Source: Saussurea involucrata (lineage: Eukaryota > Streptophyta > Magnoliopsida > Asterales > Asteraceae). Taken from it: DNA of 64,000 nucleotides. This document shows positions 44,553 through 55,270 of this stretch, piece by piece. Positions within the stretch are counted from its first letter, which is position 1. Each line of letters starts with the position of its first letter. The position numbers were made by a program, and so were the translations under genes. The notes below the pieces were generated by a model. The model searched no databases, had not been told where the DNA came from, and was given only the letters and a program-made list of their open reading frames with translations. The stretch covers positions 142,092,983 through 142,156,982 of the forward strand of contig CM066319.1 of NCBI GenBank assembly GCA_033807775.1, in the 5' to 3' direction.

Positions 44553-45600
44553 ATGTCGACGGACCCCAGAGGTGCTATTAGAAATGAAAAAGATTTTGAC
44601 GACTTTGGAAGTCTAGCGAAGATTCTCATGTGTATTACCATAAGCAAGGTTGGCGAGGTTCGACCGGAGATGTGTCCTGATGGATATGCCGTGATATATG
44701 AGTACCTGTTTAAGATGGGCTTCCACTGGCCGTATTCGCCTTTGGTCGAAGTGTTCATGCATGAATTCGATCTTTCACCGAGGCAACCGATGCCCCAGTT
44801 CTGGCGAGTTATCCTGATCATCGAGCGACTTACCTCGCACTGGGAGTGGCGTATAAAGTCACGACCGATCAATATCGTCGTTATAGTTTACTTTCAGGAC
44901 TTAAGGGTGAGTGTACCTTAGTTTTGAACACTGCTGTCGATGATCGCAAATGGAAGACGAGGTATGTGCTGGATACGGACAGTGATTGGATTGGACTGAT
45001 ACTGCACAACTGGCGACGATGTCTAATATTGCGTAACTGGCGACGATGTTTCATACTACGCAACTGGCGACGGTGTTTCATACTGCGCAACTGACGACGA
45101 TGTTTCATACTGTGCAACTGGCGACGATGTTCTCTACATCCTCGTCGACCCTTTCGTCAGCCGCCAGGGGCAAGGGTGTAAAGACGGGGGAGAATGAGGG
45201 AGAGTTTATGGCGACGAACAACTTTGCGTTGTCGTCAACCCTCCTGATTGACTATGTCCTCGTCAGGGCAGAGTCACTTCCGCATCTTGGGAAATATCAG
45301 CTCTTATCTTTCAAGGAGCGTTTTCGAAGAATCTCTGTTGAAGAGTTTGGACTGTGTTTAGCCGAACTGGCGTTCTTTGTAAGTTTTTCTTTCAAAACTT
45401 GTGTTATCGAAGTTCTTTCGCTGAGCATTTAGTATGTTTCTTTTGTAATTTGCAGATGCTTCTGTTTCCTCTCAATAAGTGTGAAGGTAGAGGAAATGCT
45501 GGAGTGGAGGTCGATCGTTGAGAAGGATATATTCCTTCCTCCAACCTTAACATTAATCTTTAGAGCTATATTCTCAGAATGTCGAGGCGTAAGGAGTTGG
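44553..45600 (+). pseudogene. Antisense accessory gene of element G, reduced
   Basis: Begins MSTDPRGAIRNEKDFDDF. The domain with EMCPDGYAVIYEYLFKMGFH and FDLSPRQPMPQFWRVI resembles the family Pfam calls putative gypsy-type transposon (PF04195). Compared with copies I and J it lacks the N-terminal 30 codons, exon 2 and part of exon 3. Instead it has five 27-bp repeats (44998-45132). A probable intron (45379-45455, donor TTT/GTAAGT, acceptor TTTGCAG) corresponds to the third intron of I and J. The coiled-coil C-terminus is mostly gone. It is opposite in direction to gag. Confidence 0.6.
44998..45132 (+). repeat. 27-bp coding minisatellite, five units (element G)
   Basis: Units start at 44998, 45025, 45052, 45079 and 45106 and read CATACTGCGCAACTGGCGAC with variations, coding roughly TAQLATMFH. 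H has six units; I and J have one. Confidence 0.9.
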
Positions 45601-46582
45601 AAGACCACTCCTAATATACTCGTTTGATCCTTGCATCAGTTCTTCGGGATTGGCAGGGCTTCGAAGGTCGGGACTTTTGGGCAGAGCTTGCCATCGACGC
45701 TTTTCTCTAGGTTTAGGAAATGCTATGTCTTTTCATGTCTCGACCGTTGGTGGTCGAACCATTTTAACTTTGTATACTCGACCGTCGGTGGTCTAGTTCT
45801 TTTGAATATAACCGACAGTTTTGTAAATGAAACTTTGAACTTTTGTTTGAACTTGTGTTTTATATATTTGGTAAACAGATACCATATCAATTATGAAATT
45901 GAATCTGGGAATCATGCGACTAAGGCATTCATTGTAACACAATAACTGGTACGTAAGCCATAAGACTTTTAAATCGTGTGTATAAACATAAGCACATGCG
46001 ACTAAAGCATACATTCGGAGTATGAAATTTTTCCAAGTTAAGAGGCTTAGATCATGAGATCGTTAGACCTCGCAATCGTACGACTAAGTCCAAGTTAAGA
46101 GGCTTAGATCATGAGATCGTTAGACCTCGCAATCGTACTACTAAGTCGTGTGATTAATTTGAATCGTATGTCCCTGTAAAGGATGATCAAATCATAGATT
46201 TGGTCGTTTATATCGTGCGACCTTATGAATTTAAAGTCATATTGTAGACTTAATGACTACTGTCGTGCGATCCTGCGATAAACTATCGTGCGATTCTGCG
46301 GTAAAACGATGTTAAGGGTTGGTTGTTGGCTAACCAACGACCCTCCGATGCTTAAGTCAGCTGTGAGAAAAAATCGTATGAAAAACATTTAGGAACATAA
46401 CGTTAGATTCTTTTTTTAGTGGGATATTGCCCTCTGTCATTTATTATCTTATTCTTTTCGGAGGAAAGATAGGTTTTAAATGACAGGATGACACTGCGAT
46501 CTGATGAGATATTGTTGTGCAACAGGGCACCATAGTAGACTTATCCCTGTGGAAAAGATATAATTTTAGAAGAACGAACCTG
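45601..46582. other. Spacer between the convergent genes of element G
   Basis: No gene. Contains a 57-bp tandem duplication (46032-46088, 46089-46145) and two hairpin-forming sequences (about 46313-46343 and 46434-46486) that are also found in I and J. Confidence 0.55.
46032..46145. repeat. 57-bp tandem duplication in element G
   Basis: Two near-identical units, beginning TCCAAGTTAAGAGGCTTAG, with one difference near the end. Copies I and J have a single related sequence at about 56092. Confidence 0.9.
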
Positions 46583-48382
46583 TCAAAGGCGCCTGACTGT
46601 GGAGTATGTCAGACCATACGTGTCTGAACCACCGGTGATGCAATTGACGACTTTTGTATGCCCGGGGGTCGACGGTCGATGGTTACTAGCTGGAGTAGCG
46701 TCATCGTCGATGATATCTTTGAGATTTCCTTTTGGGAAGTGATATGCTAGCTCCTTCTTCAGCGCGATGCAATCGTCTGTCGCGTGACCATGATCGACGT
46801 GGAAGTCGCACAACTTTGATTTATCTTTCTTAGCACCATCCAGGTCGGACTTCTTTGGCCATCGAATGTTCGCTTGGACGGACTTAAGAGCTTCGACTAA
46901 GTCTTTTGCGGACCCTTTGAATCCGTAAGAGGATATCTTGGGGTATCGAGGAAATTTAGTCGTGGTCTTGGCCTCTGCTTTCGTCTTGAAACGAACATTT
47001 GAAATTTGGCGCGCGGGCTCGATTCTGGAAACAGCTTTGGCCTTGAATTCCGGTTTTCTGACGCCTAACGACTTCTTGTCGTCAGTGTGCTTGCGACGAA
47101 AGGCTGCGTCGTCTTCGACCCTCATATATGCTAAGGTTCGAGCTCGGACGTCTTCGAAAGTCTCTGGGGGATACTTGGTCAGATCGATATATAGACCTGA
47201 ACTATCGTCTAGACCACGCTTAAAAGCTTCGATCGCAGTTTTGATGTCACAATTGCGGATACTGATCATTTCGGCATTGAATCTATTGAAATAACTTCGA
47301 ATAGACTCATTGGTCTTCTGCACGACATAGTACAGATCACTAGTCTGCTTTTCCATCTTACGACTGCTGGCAAATTGCCGGGAGAATTGGTTGACCAATT
47401 CGGCGAACGACCCGATAGATTTGGGTTTGAGATTGATCAACCACTGGAGAGCTGGACCAGTGAGAGTCGCCCCGAAACTCTTGCACATGCATACTTCCTG
47501 GTACATGTGTGGAATCGAGATTGTCCACATGAGTTGCTTATACTGCGCGACATGCTCGGTTGGATCGGTCACACCCGAATACTTGGGAGTGAAGGCAGGA
47601 ATGTTATACTTATTTGGGACCTCGACGGTGGCGATCTCATCGATGAAGGGCGGCGCCTGATACCCCGAGCGACGCTCGACGTCGACAGGCACGGCTTCCC
47701 CAGGCAACTTGGCGAGCAAGGACAGGACGTGCTCATTTTGGTCTTCTAACATCTTCAAACGTTGGGCGACGGGATCGTTAAGATCAGGATTTGCCCCTGT
47801 CGAGGGATTAGTCCCTGGACTAGTGCCATTACCATGCGACGAACCATTGGTGTTCCCGTTGAACGGGACAAAATATGGTTGCGACCCATAGTGGAATTGG
47901 TGCAGTCCATTCTGAAACGATTGTGGTCCCTGCTGAAATGGCTGCGATCTCTGCTGGAAAGATTGCGATCCTTGCTGGAAAGGTTGCGATCCACTTTGGA
48001 ACGGCTGAGAAAACGGCTGGGATCCATTCTGAAACCGCTGGGCGCCACCTTGCAATGGTTGGGATCCGTTGTTCAAGGGTGGTGGTTGGATGTGCTGAGG
48101 GGGAATCTACCCAGACTGGGGATTCGGAATGAACGGACCCGGCTGCAGATTCTGCATGAATGGACCTGGATGCTGATTCTGCGCGGACGGGCCTGGTCCC
48201 GGACCTGGATTCTGGATGAATGGTCTAGGACCATTCTGGGGTCCAAAAGGATTCCTTAGCCGCGCGATCTCTTCAGCTGCTCTGCGATTCTGCTCTGCCA
48301 TTGCATTGAGTTGATTCCTCGCAACCTCGAGCTCCTGATACATCTGAGCGAATGCTTGCTGCGGATTTCCAGGGGCTGCCAT
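46583..48382 (-). pseudogene. gag of element G, one nonsense codon
   Basis: 600 codons from ATG at 48382 (MAAPGNPQQAFAQMYQELEV) to TAA at 46583, in one frame interrupted only by TAG at about codon 92 (near 48106). Layout: a short N-terminal coiled coil, a long Pro/Gln/Asn-rich low-complexity region with SQPFQQG-type repeats, a retrotransposon gag capsid domain (DPTEHVAQYKQLMW, GPALQWLINL, LVNQFSRQFASSRK, ESIRSYFNRFN), a basic region and the Cys-His motif CDFHVDHGHATDDC near the end. The family is the Ty3/Gypsy gag found in plants. It ends at NCITGGSDTYGL, where protease would normally follow; instead non-coding spacer begins. It may act in trans if functional copies exist. Confidence 0.88.
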
Positions 48383-48463
48383 TTTCCTGCAACAGAAAAT
48401 AGAAGAAACTCCAAGAAACTATTAGTAGAATGCACGTTCGTCGAGGATTTTCTCTAGATGTAG

Positions 48464-48483
48464 TCCCACGGATGGCGCCAAAC
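48464..48483 (-). other. Primer binding site of element G
   Basis: Minus-strand GTTTGGCGCCATCCGTGGGA directly after the 5' LTR end. The TGGCGCC start is common for plant Ty3/Gypsy elements. The tRNA was not determined. The same site lies before the LTR at 58573. Confidence 0.7.
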
Positions 48484-49409
48484 TGTTAATGCCAAAAATT
48501 GCACCAAAGGGACAACTTAAGGTCGATGTGGACTTAAACAACTAAAGAAAGAATCTTTCGACGAGACGTGCGATGATAAATAAAATAAAGAAACAAGGGA
48601 TTTGATGACGCAGGAAAAACCTCAATCGAGGAAAAAACCTGCGGACGACAGGCGGTGTCGTCGCTGCACTATGGTCGCCAATCAGGGGCGATGTCCTTGG
48701 ATACTGGTGTCGATCGTACAGTGATTACAATACAAATGAAGAAAATGCTTCGAAATGTAAAGTACAAGTGTTTGAATGTAAAAACAGGTGTTTGTCGTGT
48801 ACGAAACAAAGTGCGAACTGCTGGTCGAGGGTTGTTGTCGTGCGTCGAGAGCGATACTTAGAATAATGGTTCTTCACTTCAGGTGTTCTTGAATATAGCT
48901 TCGGTTGTTAATTGCCGGATATTAGATGTTCGGTCCCCCTGAAATGAGGATTCGGCTCTAGCTTTATAGTCTTTGGGACCTTTGATTAGCTCATTGATTG
49001 CTTCATTAACAGCTTTAATTGTCGCAACGGTCTGTAACGGCTGCCGGCGTGATCACCCATAATGGTCTTCGTCCGTTACGAGTAACAACTTGCGTCGGAT
49101 AACGGCTTGCGTCGGATATAGCCGTTGCTCCTTTAATAGCTTTGACTCCTACATTAAACACTTAACAAAACGTAATAGTCATGGTTAACGTTAGTTTTGG
49201 TCGAAGATGTATGGCTCGATGCGACAGTTATGCAGGACGGGCGTCGCTATGGTCGTACGTCCTAGGAAACTCTCGACTTACCTTTTACGACGGACGACGG
49301 ACGTTCTGCGGGTCTTGGTCGGGATCTTATATTAATCCAAGATGTCTTTCATGACGCGCGTCTTACCTTTTCTGGTCGTGGTCGTACGACGTGAATTTTT
49401 GCCCAAACA
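48484..49409 (-). repeat. Right (5') LTR of element G
   Basis: 926 bp ending at target duplication GTATC. Same length as the left LTR, differing only by substitutions. Confidence 0.95.
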
Positions 49410-49414
49410 GTATC

Positions 49415-49940
49415 CGGATACTTTTTGGAAAAAGGAAAAACGATTTACTGTTGATCAATGGATACCCCCACTCCCCCTCGACTTGTGCATAGTGAGATTA
49501 AAAAACTAATGTGTTGCTCCACCTCGATGTGTGCATAAAACGTTACGTGAAGAAATATGTGCACACGAATATAGTTTGACACACGAAAAAACTTTGATGA
49601 AAAAGAAAAAAATTGGTGTGTCACTCCCTCTCAAAAGGTGAACTCACTAACATACACAAATCCACGCGATAGTGCTCCCCCTGAACACATTAGCAATTTG
49701 TGAAACGTACGGGTGTCGAAAAATAATGAAAATATAAAGTAAAATCACGAAAGAAATAACGCGAACAAACAAACGAAAGAAGTCTAACTTATTAATACAG
49801 AGGTTTACCTACAAATGAGACTGATACAGATAGAGTTCAATACCGAAGAAGTGTGAACTTCACCATCTAAGGTGTTACCAACAGATGATGAGGAGACAAT
49901 TCCTCGTTATTGAGTAGAAGTTATATCATACTCAGATGGA
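49415..49940 (-). other. Spacer of element F between RNase H and motif array
   Basis: No gene. On the minus strand it holds GAGGGGGAGTGGGGG (about 49480-49494) and CAGGGGGAGCAC (about 49674-49685), extra polypurine-like tracts as in Sireviruses. Confidence 0.5.
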
Positions 49941-50399
49941 CTAAACTTTCAGATTTAGCATACCGAGCTTGGACACTAAGTAGTTAAAGAGTTTTTCGTC
50001 CAAGGCTTTGGTAAAGAGGTCTGCTATATGATGCTCAGTCTTAACAAAGTAGATTTCAATCCTACCTCGTTCGACGTGGTCTTTGATGAAGTGATACCGA
50101 ACGTCAATGTGCTTTGTTTTTGTGTGTTGCACCGGATTGCTGCATATGGCAATCATGTTTTTCGAGTCACAGTAGATGGGAACTTTTGTGTATGTGAAGT
50201 CGTAGTCCTTGAGCTGGGTGCGCATCCATACTACTTGAGAACAGCAGCTCGTGGCAGCAACATATTCCGCTTCAGCCGTGGATGTAGAGACACACAATTG
50301 CTTCTTCGAAGCCCAACTGACAAGGCTGTCACCCAGAAACTGTACGTGACCTGATGTGCTCTTCCGGTCCAACATGCTGCTAGCATTGTTGTTAATGCC
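49941..50399 (-). pseudogene. RNase H fragment of element F pol
   Basis: Minus-strand frame from the insertion point of element H. Shows LDRKSTSGHVQFLGDSLVSW, STAEAEYVAATSCCSQ, IYCDSKNMIAI, HTKTKHIDVRYHFIKDH and HIADLFTKALDEK, ending SKLGMLNLKV with a stop at 49941. This is the Copia RNase H C-terminal two thirds. The N-terminal part and RT are separated by the insertion and lie beyond the window. No stops in this portion. Confidence 0.9.
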
Positions 50400-51273
50400 A
50401 AAAATCGCACCAAAGGGACAACTTAAGGTCGATGTGGACTTTAACAACTAAAGAAAGGAATCGTTCGACAAAGGCGTGCGACAAAGATAAAAATGTAAAT
50501 GAGACAGAGAATTTGATGATGCAGGAAAAACCTCAACGAGGAAAAAACCTGCGGACGACAGTGGATGTCGTCGCTGCACTATGGTCGCCAATCAGGGGCG
50601 ATGTCCTTGGTGTTCCGGGTGTCGATCGTACAGAGATTACAATACAAATGAAGGGAAAGACTTTGAAATGTAAAGTACAAGTGTTTGAAATGTAAAAACA
50701 GCGTGCGTCGTGTGTGAAAACAATGTGTAAACTGTTGGTCGAGAGTGAAAATCGTGCGTCGAGAGCGATCTTCTATGAATGATCTCTTTGCTTTGAATGA
50801 ATATTCTTCGAGTGTTTGCGTTTGCTTCTGTTGTTTGATGTTCGGTCTTCGGTCTTCGGTCTTCGGTCTTCGGTCCCTGGAACTGAAGTTTAACTTGATC
50901 TTTTATAACCTTCGGGTGCTTTGATTAGCTCATTGATTTCTTCGATAACAGCCATAACGTTCGCCAGTTGTAACTCTTCATAATTGCTCTTTGTCGGTTA
51001 TGACCGTTGCCCATTAATAACTTTGACTCCTTCATTAATCATTGAACAAACGTAACAGTCGTATATTGTGTTAGTCAAGGTTGTACGGTCTTGTGCGACG
51101 GTGGTGCGGAACGGGCGACGTCGAGGTCGAGTGTCGTGAGGAACTCTCGACTTACCTTTTAGAAAGGACGACGGAGGTTTTTTGTGTCTTTGTCAGGGCC
51201 TTATCTTAATACAAGATATATGTGTCTTACCTTTTCTGGTCGTGGTCGAGACCTGTGAAATTTTGCCCAAACA
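50400..51273 (-). repeat. Left LTR of element H
   Basis: 874 bp, TGTTAATGCC to GCCCAAACA, homologous to the G LTRs with indels. Contains five tandem TTCGGTC units (50841-50875) where G has one. Confidence 0.9.
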
Positions 51274-51483
51274 GTTTGCCCCCAAAATTTGAAAAAGTGG
51301 AGCGACAAAAGTTTTTTAAATTTTGCTTGTCGGGTGTCCAGGGTCGTGACATGTGTCGAAGGTTACCTTGGTTGTCTCGGAACCGGATTGATCCGATTCT
51401 AACTGAACGAGAATATGAAGAGAAAAATGGGATTGTGACGTCATACTGACGCACGATTATGCTTACCAGCTGTCATTTTAGAA

Positions 51484-52307
51484 ATGTCGACGGAGCCCAG
51501 AGGTACTATTAGAAATGAAGACGATCTAGACGACTTCAGAAGTCTAGCAAAAATTCCCATGGGGATTACTGTAAGCAAGACTGGCGGGGTTCGACCAGAG
51601 ATGTGTCCCGAGGGGTATGTCGTGATATACGAGTACCTGTTTAGGATAGGCTTCCACTGGCCGTATTCGGCCTTGGCCAAGTCATTTATGTGTGAGTTTG
51701 ACCTGTCACCAGGGCGACTGATGCCCCAGTTTTGGCGAGTCATTCTAGTCATCGAGCGACTTACTTCGCACTGGGAGTGGCGTATAAAGTCACGAGCGAT
51801 CAATATCGTCGTTATATTTTACTTTCAAGGCTTAAAGGTAATCGTACCTTAGTTTTGAACACTGCTGTCAATGATCGCAAATGGAGGACGAGGTATGTAC
51901 TTGTGCGGGTGGCGATGCTGGATACGGACAGTGATTGGATTAGATCCGTTGATACTGCACAACTGGCGACGATGTCTCATACTGCGCAACTGGAGACGAT
52001 GTCTCATACTGCGCAACCGGCGACGATGTCTCATACTGCGCAACCGGCGATGATGTCTCATACTGCGCAACCGGCGACGATGTCTCATACTGCGCAACCG
52101 GCGATGATGTCTCATCTTGCCGCGTCAGGCCCTTCCTCCGCCGACAAGGGCAAGGGCGCGCATACGGGCTTTGAAACGACGGTGAACTTTACGTTGCCGT
52201 CGGATTTTTTGGATGATAATGTCCTAGACGGGACGAAACTGTTCCCTCACTTGGGAAAGTATCAGCTCTCTTCTTTCAGAGAGTGTTTTGACGGATCTCG
52301 AGGATAC
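51484..52307 (+). pseudogene. Antisense accessory gene of element H, truncated
   Basis: Begins MSTEPRGTIRNEDDLDDF, then EMCPEGYVVIYEYLFRIGFH and FDLSPGRLMPQFWRVI. CAG and CGA codons are kept where I and J have stops. After DTDSDWIR the text jumps to SVDTAQLATMSH: exon 2 and the start of exon 3 are missing, as in G. Six 27-bp repeats follow (51951-52112), then TTVNFTLPSDFLDDNVLDGT and the start of the next conserved block, cut by insertion of I/J at 52308. A frame break occurs near the end of the first ORF (51852). TGACGTCA lies upstream at 51436-51443. Confidence 0.65.
51951..52112 (+). repeat. 27-bp coding minisatellite, six units (element H)
   Basis: Units start at 51951, 51978, 52005, 52032, 52059 and 52086, coding TAQLATMSH / TAQPATMSH / TAQPAMMSH. 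Confidence 0.93.
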
Positions 52308-53258
52308 TGTTAATGCCAAAAATCGCATCAAAGGGACAACTTAAAGTCGATGTGGACTTAATCAACTAAAGAAAGGATCTTTCGACGAGACGTGCGACGA
52401 TGATAAAAATAAAGAAACAAGGGATTTGATGACGCAGGAAAAACATCAAACGAGGAAAAAAACTGCGGATGACAGCGGGTGTCGTCGCTGCACTATGGTC
52501 ACCAATCAGGGGCGATGTCCTTGGTACTAGCGTCGGTCGTACGATGATTACAATACAAATGAAGGGAAAGCTTCGAAATGTAAAGTACAAGTGTTTAAAT
52601 GTAAAAACAGGTGTTTGTCGTGTGTGAATACAAAGTGTGAACTTTTGGTTGAGGGCTGTTGTCGTGCGTTGAGAGCGATACTTGAGCTTTCCTTTGAGTG
52701 TTCTTGAGTTCGCTGTAAGGTTCTGGCTTTCAGTACTGGATCTCCAGAGTTTGAATGTTCTTTGCTATGAGTTTGGATGATTTTCTCTGCTGTTTGGTGA
52801 TGTTCGCTGATGTATATCAGATGTTAACTGATGTCCCTTGAAATGAGGCTTTAGCTTGACTTTTTTAGTCTTCATGCCATTAATTAGCTCCATTAATGAT
52901 TTGATCAACGGCTACAACGGCTGGAAACGGTCGCCGGAGTGATTATCCATAATGCTCTTCGTCCGTTACGGATGCTTGCTGTTAATGTCTTTGACTCCTG
53001 CATTAAATACTTAACAAAAGTAACAGTCAAGGTTAACGTTAGCTTTGGTCGAAGGTGCAATGATCTTACGCGATGGTCGTACGGGACGGGCAATGTTATG
53101 GTCGAGCGTCATGGGAGACGTACGACTTACCTTTTACGGGAGACGATGGATGTTTTCTGGGTTCTTGTCGAGACCTTATCTTAATACAAGATTTGGATTA
53201 TAGCGTGCGTCTTACCTGCTCTGGTCGTGGTCATACGACTTGATTTTTTGCCTAAACA
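52308..53258 (-). repeat. Left LTR of tandem array
   Basis: 951 bp, TGTTAATGCC to GCCTAAACA, closely matching 58573-59522. Confidence 0.93.
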
Positions 53259-53420
53259 GTTTGCCCCCAAAATTTGAAAATTGAATGTCAAATTTAAGTT
53301 TTAAATTTTGCTTGTCGAACGCTTAGACTTGTGACCTGAGTTGAGGGACTTACCTGGTTGTCGTGGAACTGGACCGGTTCGCCTTAAAATGAACGAGAAG
53401 TTGAAAAGGGAACGAGGTCG

Positions 53421-53558
53421 TGACGTCATGGTGACACACGATTGTGCTTACCAGCTGTCGATGACAAGTGTCGACGATCCCTGCGGTCATACGAAGGGAC
53501 GAGAGCACGCGGTGATCATCAAAGGGCTCGACCTGACATGATCGACTGCATAAATAAA
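53421..53558 (+). promoter_or_regulatory. Promoter-like segment of antisense gene I
   Basis: TGACGTCA at 53421-53428 and CATAAATAAA (TATA-like) at 53549-53558, 128 bp apart, about 110-200 bp before the first ATGs (53665, 53755). The same pair in J is 102 bp apart because of a short deletion near 59740. Activity is inferred. Confidence 0.4.
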
Positions 53559-54262
53559 GATTACGATGGATCTTTTCTTGGCGATTTCCGTTCGATTAGA
53601 ACTTATCTTTGACCTAATTTAAGTTTTTCTGAGATCATATAAGATACGACCCTCCAGTTTGCGTATGCGTCGCAAGTCTATTGCTAGAAAGCCTAGAAAA
53701 AACAGGGATATCTGGGGCCTTTCAGAAGTGCAAATCAATTTAACGGGGCTGGCAATGTCGACAGAGCCTAGAAGCACCATTAAAAACGAAGAAGATCCCG
53801 ACGACTTTAGAAGTCTAGCGAGGATTCCCATGGAGATTACCGTAAGCAAGGTTGGCAAGGTTCGACCGGAAATGTGCCCCGAGGGGTACATTGTTATATA
53901 CGAATACCCGTTCAAAATAGGCTTTCACTGGCCATATTCGCCTTTAGTCAAAGAGTTCATGTGTGAATTTGATCTTTCGCCGGGGCAACTGATGCCCTAG
54001 TTCTGGTGAGTTATCTTGATCATCGAACGACTTACCTCCAACAGGAATCCACCAATGAATGTGAGGGACCTTCTGACGGCGTATAAGGTCAAGAATGACC
54101 GGTACCGTCGCTATAGTTTGTTTTCAAGGTTCAAGGGTGATCGTACCCTGGTTTTAAATACTGCGGTCAACGACCGTGGATGGAAGAAGAGGTATGTATT
54201 CGTACGGACGTCGACGCTGGACACTGATAGTGACTGGATTATGGAGGGTTGGAATATGACGG

Positions 54263-54340
54263 GTGAGCCTTTGATTGTACGTTTTCATGTTATTCTGTTG
54301 CTCGATTGTTTCTTCGAGTGATCTTCTTTTTTATGCGTAG
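54263..54340 (+). other. Intron 1 of antisense gene I
   Basis: 78 nt, GTGAGC to GCGTAG. Splicing makes codon G/AC across the junction and continues open into IDFDKVEPDDASRAK. Same in J (60501-60578). Confidence 0.65.
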
Positions 54341-54577
54341 ACATTGATTTCGATAAGGTAGAGCCGGATGATGCTTCTCGGGCTAAGATCGAAAAGTTCT
54401 TGGAATTTAGTACTGAAGACCGGTCGTACGTCACGCGTCATTTGATAGACGAGGATGATGACACCGTTTTCTTGAGCGACAGAATGAGGATGGGTCGAGA
54501 GGAGAAAGAAGAAGAGGAGGACTCTGAGAAGACTGAGGAGGAAGAGAAGAGCGAAGAACCAGAGGTAGAGATAATTG

Positions 54578-54659
54578 GTAAGTATCCTTTTGTCTTCTTT
54601 TCGTTTGACCTGGTCTTTCTCCGTTCTGAATCGTCTAATTTCTTTCTTTTACCGTACAG
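54578..54659 (+). other. Intron 2 of antisense gene I
   Basis: 82 nt, GTAAGT to CGTACAG, pyrimidine-rich before the acceptor. Joins G/GT in phase. Same in J (60816-60897). Confidence 0.7.
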
Positions 54660-55195
54660 GTGAATCTCAAGCACAGGCGACGTCTTCTGTTGCTAGGAAG
54701 ATGGCCCAAGTCGAAGTAGCTCGCGAGGCGAGGCAGAAGGACGTTTCGACAACTGGGTCGGGAGTCCTGAAGAGAAAAGAGGTCCCGATAGCCGGGTCGG
54801 GCCTCTTAAAGAGGAAAAAGGTGTCCGTTCTGAGGGAACCATCTTTGAAGACGGGTAACCCATCAAGGGTTGCCTTGTCCAGGAAGGCGAAGGCGTCGGT
54901 TGCATTTGACACGACCAGCGCAAAATCTGTAGATACTGCGCAACTGGCGACGATGTCTCCCGTCGTCCTATCCGGCCCTTCATCGGCCGATAGGGGCAAA
55001 GGCACGCAGAAGGGACCTGTGGGGGAAACGACGGTCAACTTTACGTTGCCGTCGGGTTTTCTAGACGACAATGTCTTGGACGAGACGAAGTTGTTCCCCC
55101 ATTTGGAAAAATATTTGCTTTCGTCTTTCAGGGATCGTTTTGACGGGTTTTCTTTCGAGAAGAAAGAGTTCCATACAGCTGGACTCTTATTCTTG

Positions 55196-55270
55196 GTAAG
55201 TCTTTCTTTCAAGACTTGTCGTTTGTCGTTGTCGTTGTTTACTAATGCCGCTCATATTATGATTCTTCAG
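55196..55270 (+). other. Intron 3 of antisense gene I
   Basis: 75 nt, GTAAGTC to TTCTTCAG; no in-frame stop, so retention is also readable. J has 87 nt because of a TCGTTG repeat expansion (61434-61520), which argues this part is not constrained coding sequence. Confidence 0.6.

Larger units (their letters stand above)
43424..49409 (-). mobile_element. Element G: gag-only Ty3/Gypsy-type non-autonomous element with antisense gene
   Basis: 5986 bp with two 926-bp LTRs (TGTTAATGCC...GCCCAAACA) and a perfect 5-bp target duplication GTATC at 43419-43423 and 49410-49414. The minus-strand order is 5' LTR, primer site, gag, spacer, polypurine tract, 3' LTR. A second gene runs antisense in the 3' half. 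No protease, RT, RNase H or integrase. By eye the LTRs differ at roughly 25 positions, so it is older than E. The layout resembles Tat-lineage derivatives, several of which carry extra ORFs, some antisense. Confidence 0.9.
50400..52307 (-). mobile_element. Element H: G-family member, split by I/J
   Basis: Left LTR (50400-51273) and 1034 bp of internal DNA, then interrupted at 52308 by the I/J array. Inserted in element F RNase H; the left flank ATTGT (50395-50399) would be the target duplication. The rest lies beyond the window. Confidence 0.85.

Noticed and set aside
44998..52112. Regular 27-bp repeats that could suggest a CRISPR-like array
   Set aside because: Units are directly adjacent with no spacers, code in frame, and lie in a plant retroelement gene: a coding minisatellite.
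54277..54340. Alternative intron-1 donor GTACGT in antisense gene I
   Set aside because: It leads to a stop after splicing; the GTGAGC donor 14 nt upstream keeps the frame in both I and J.
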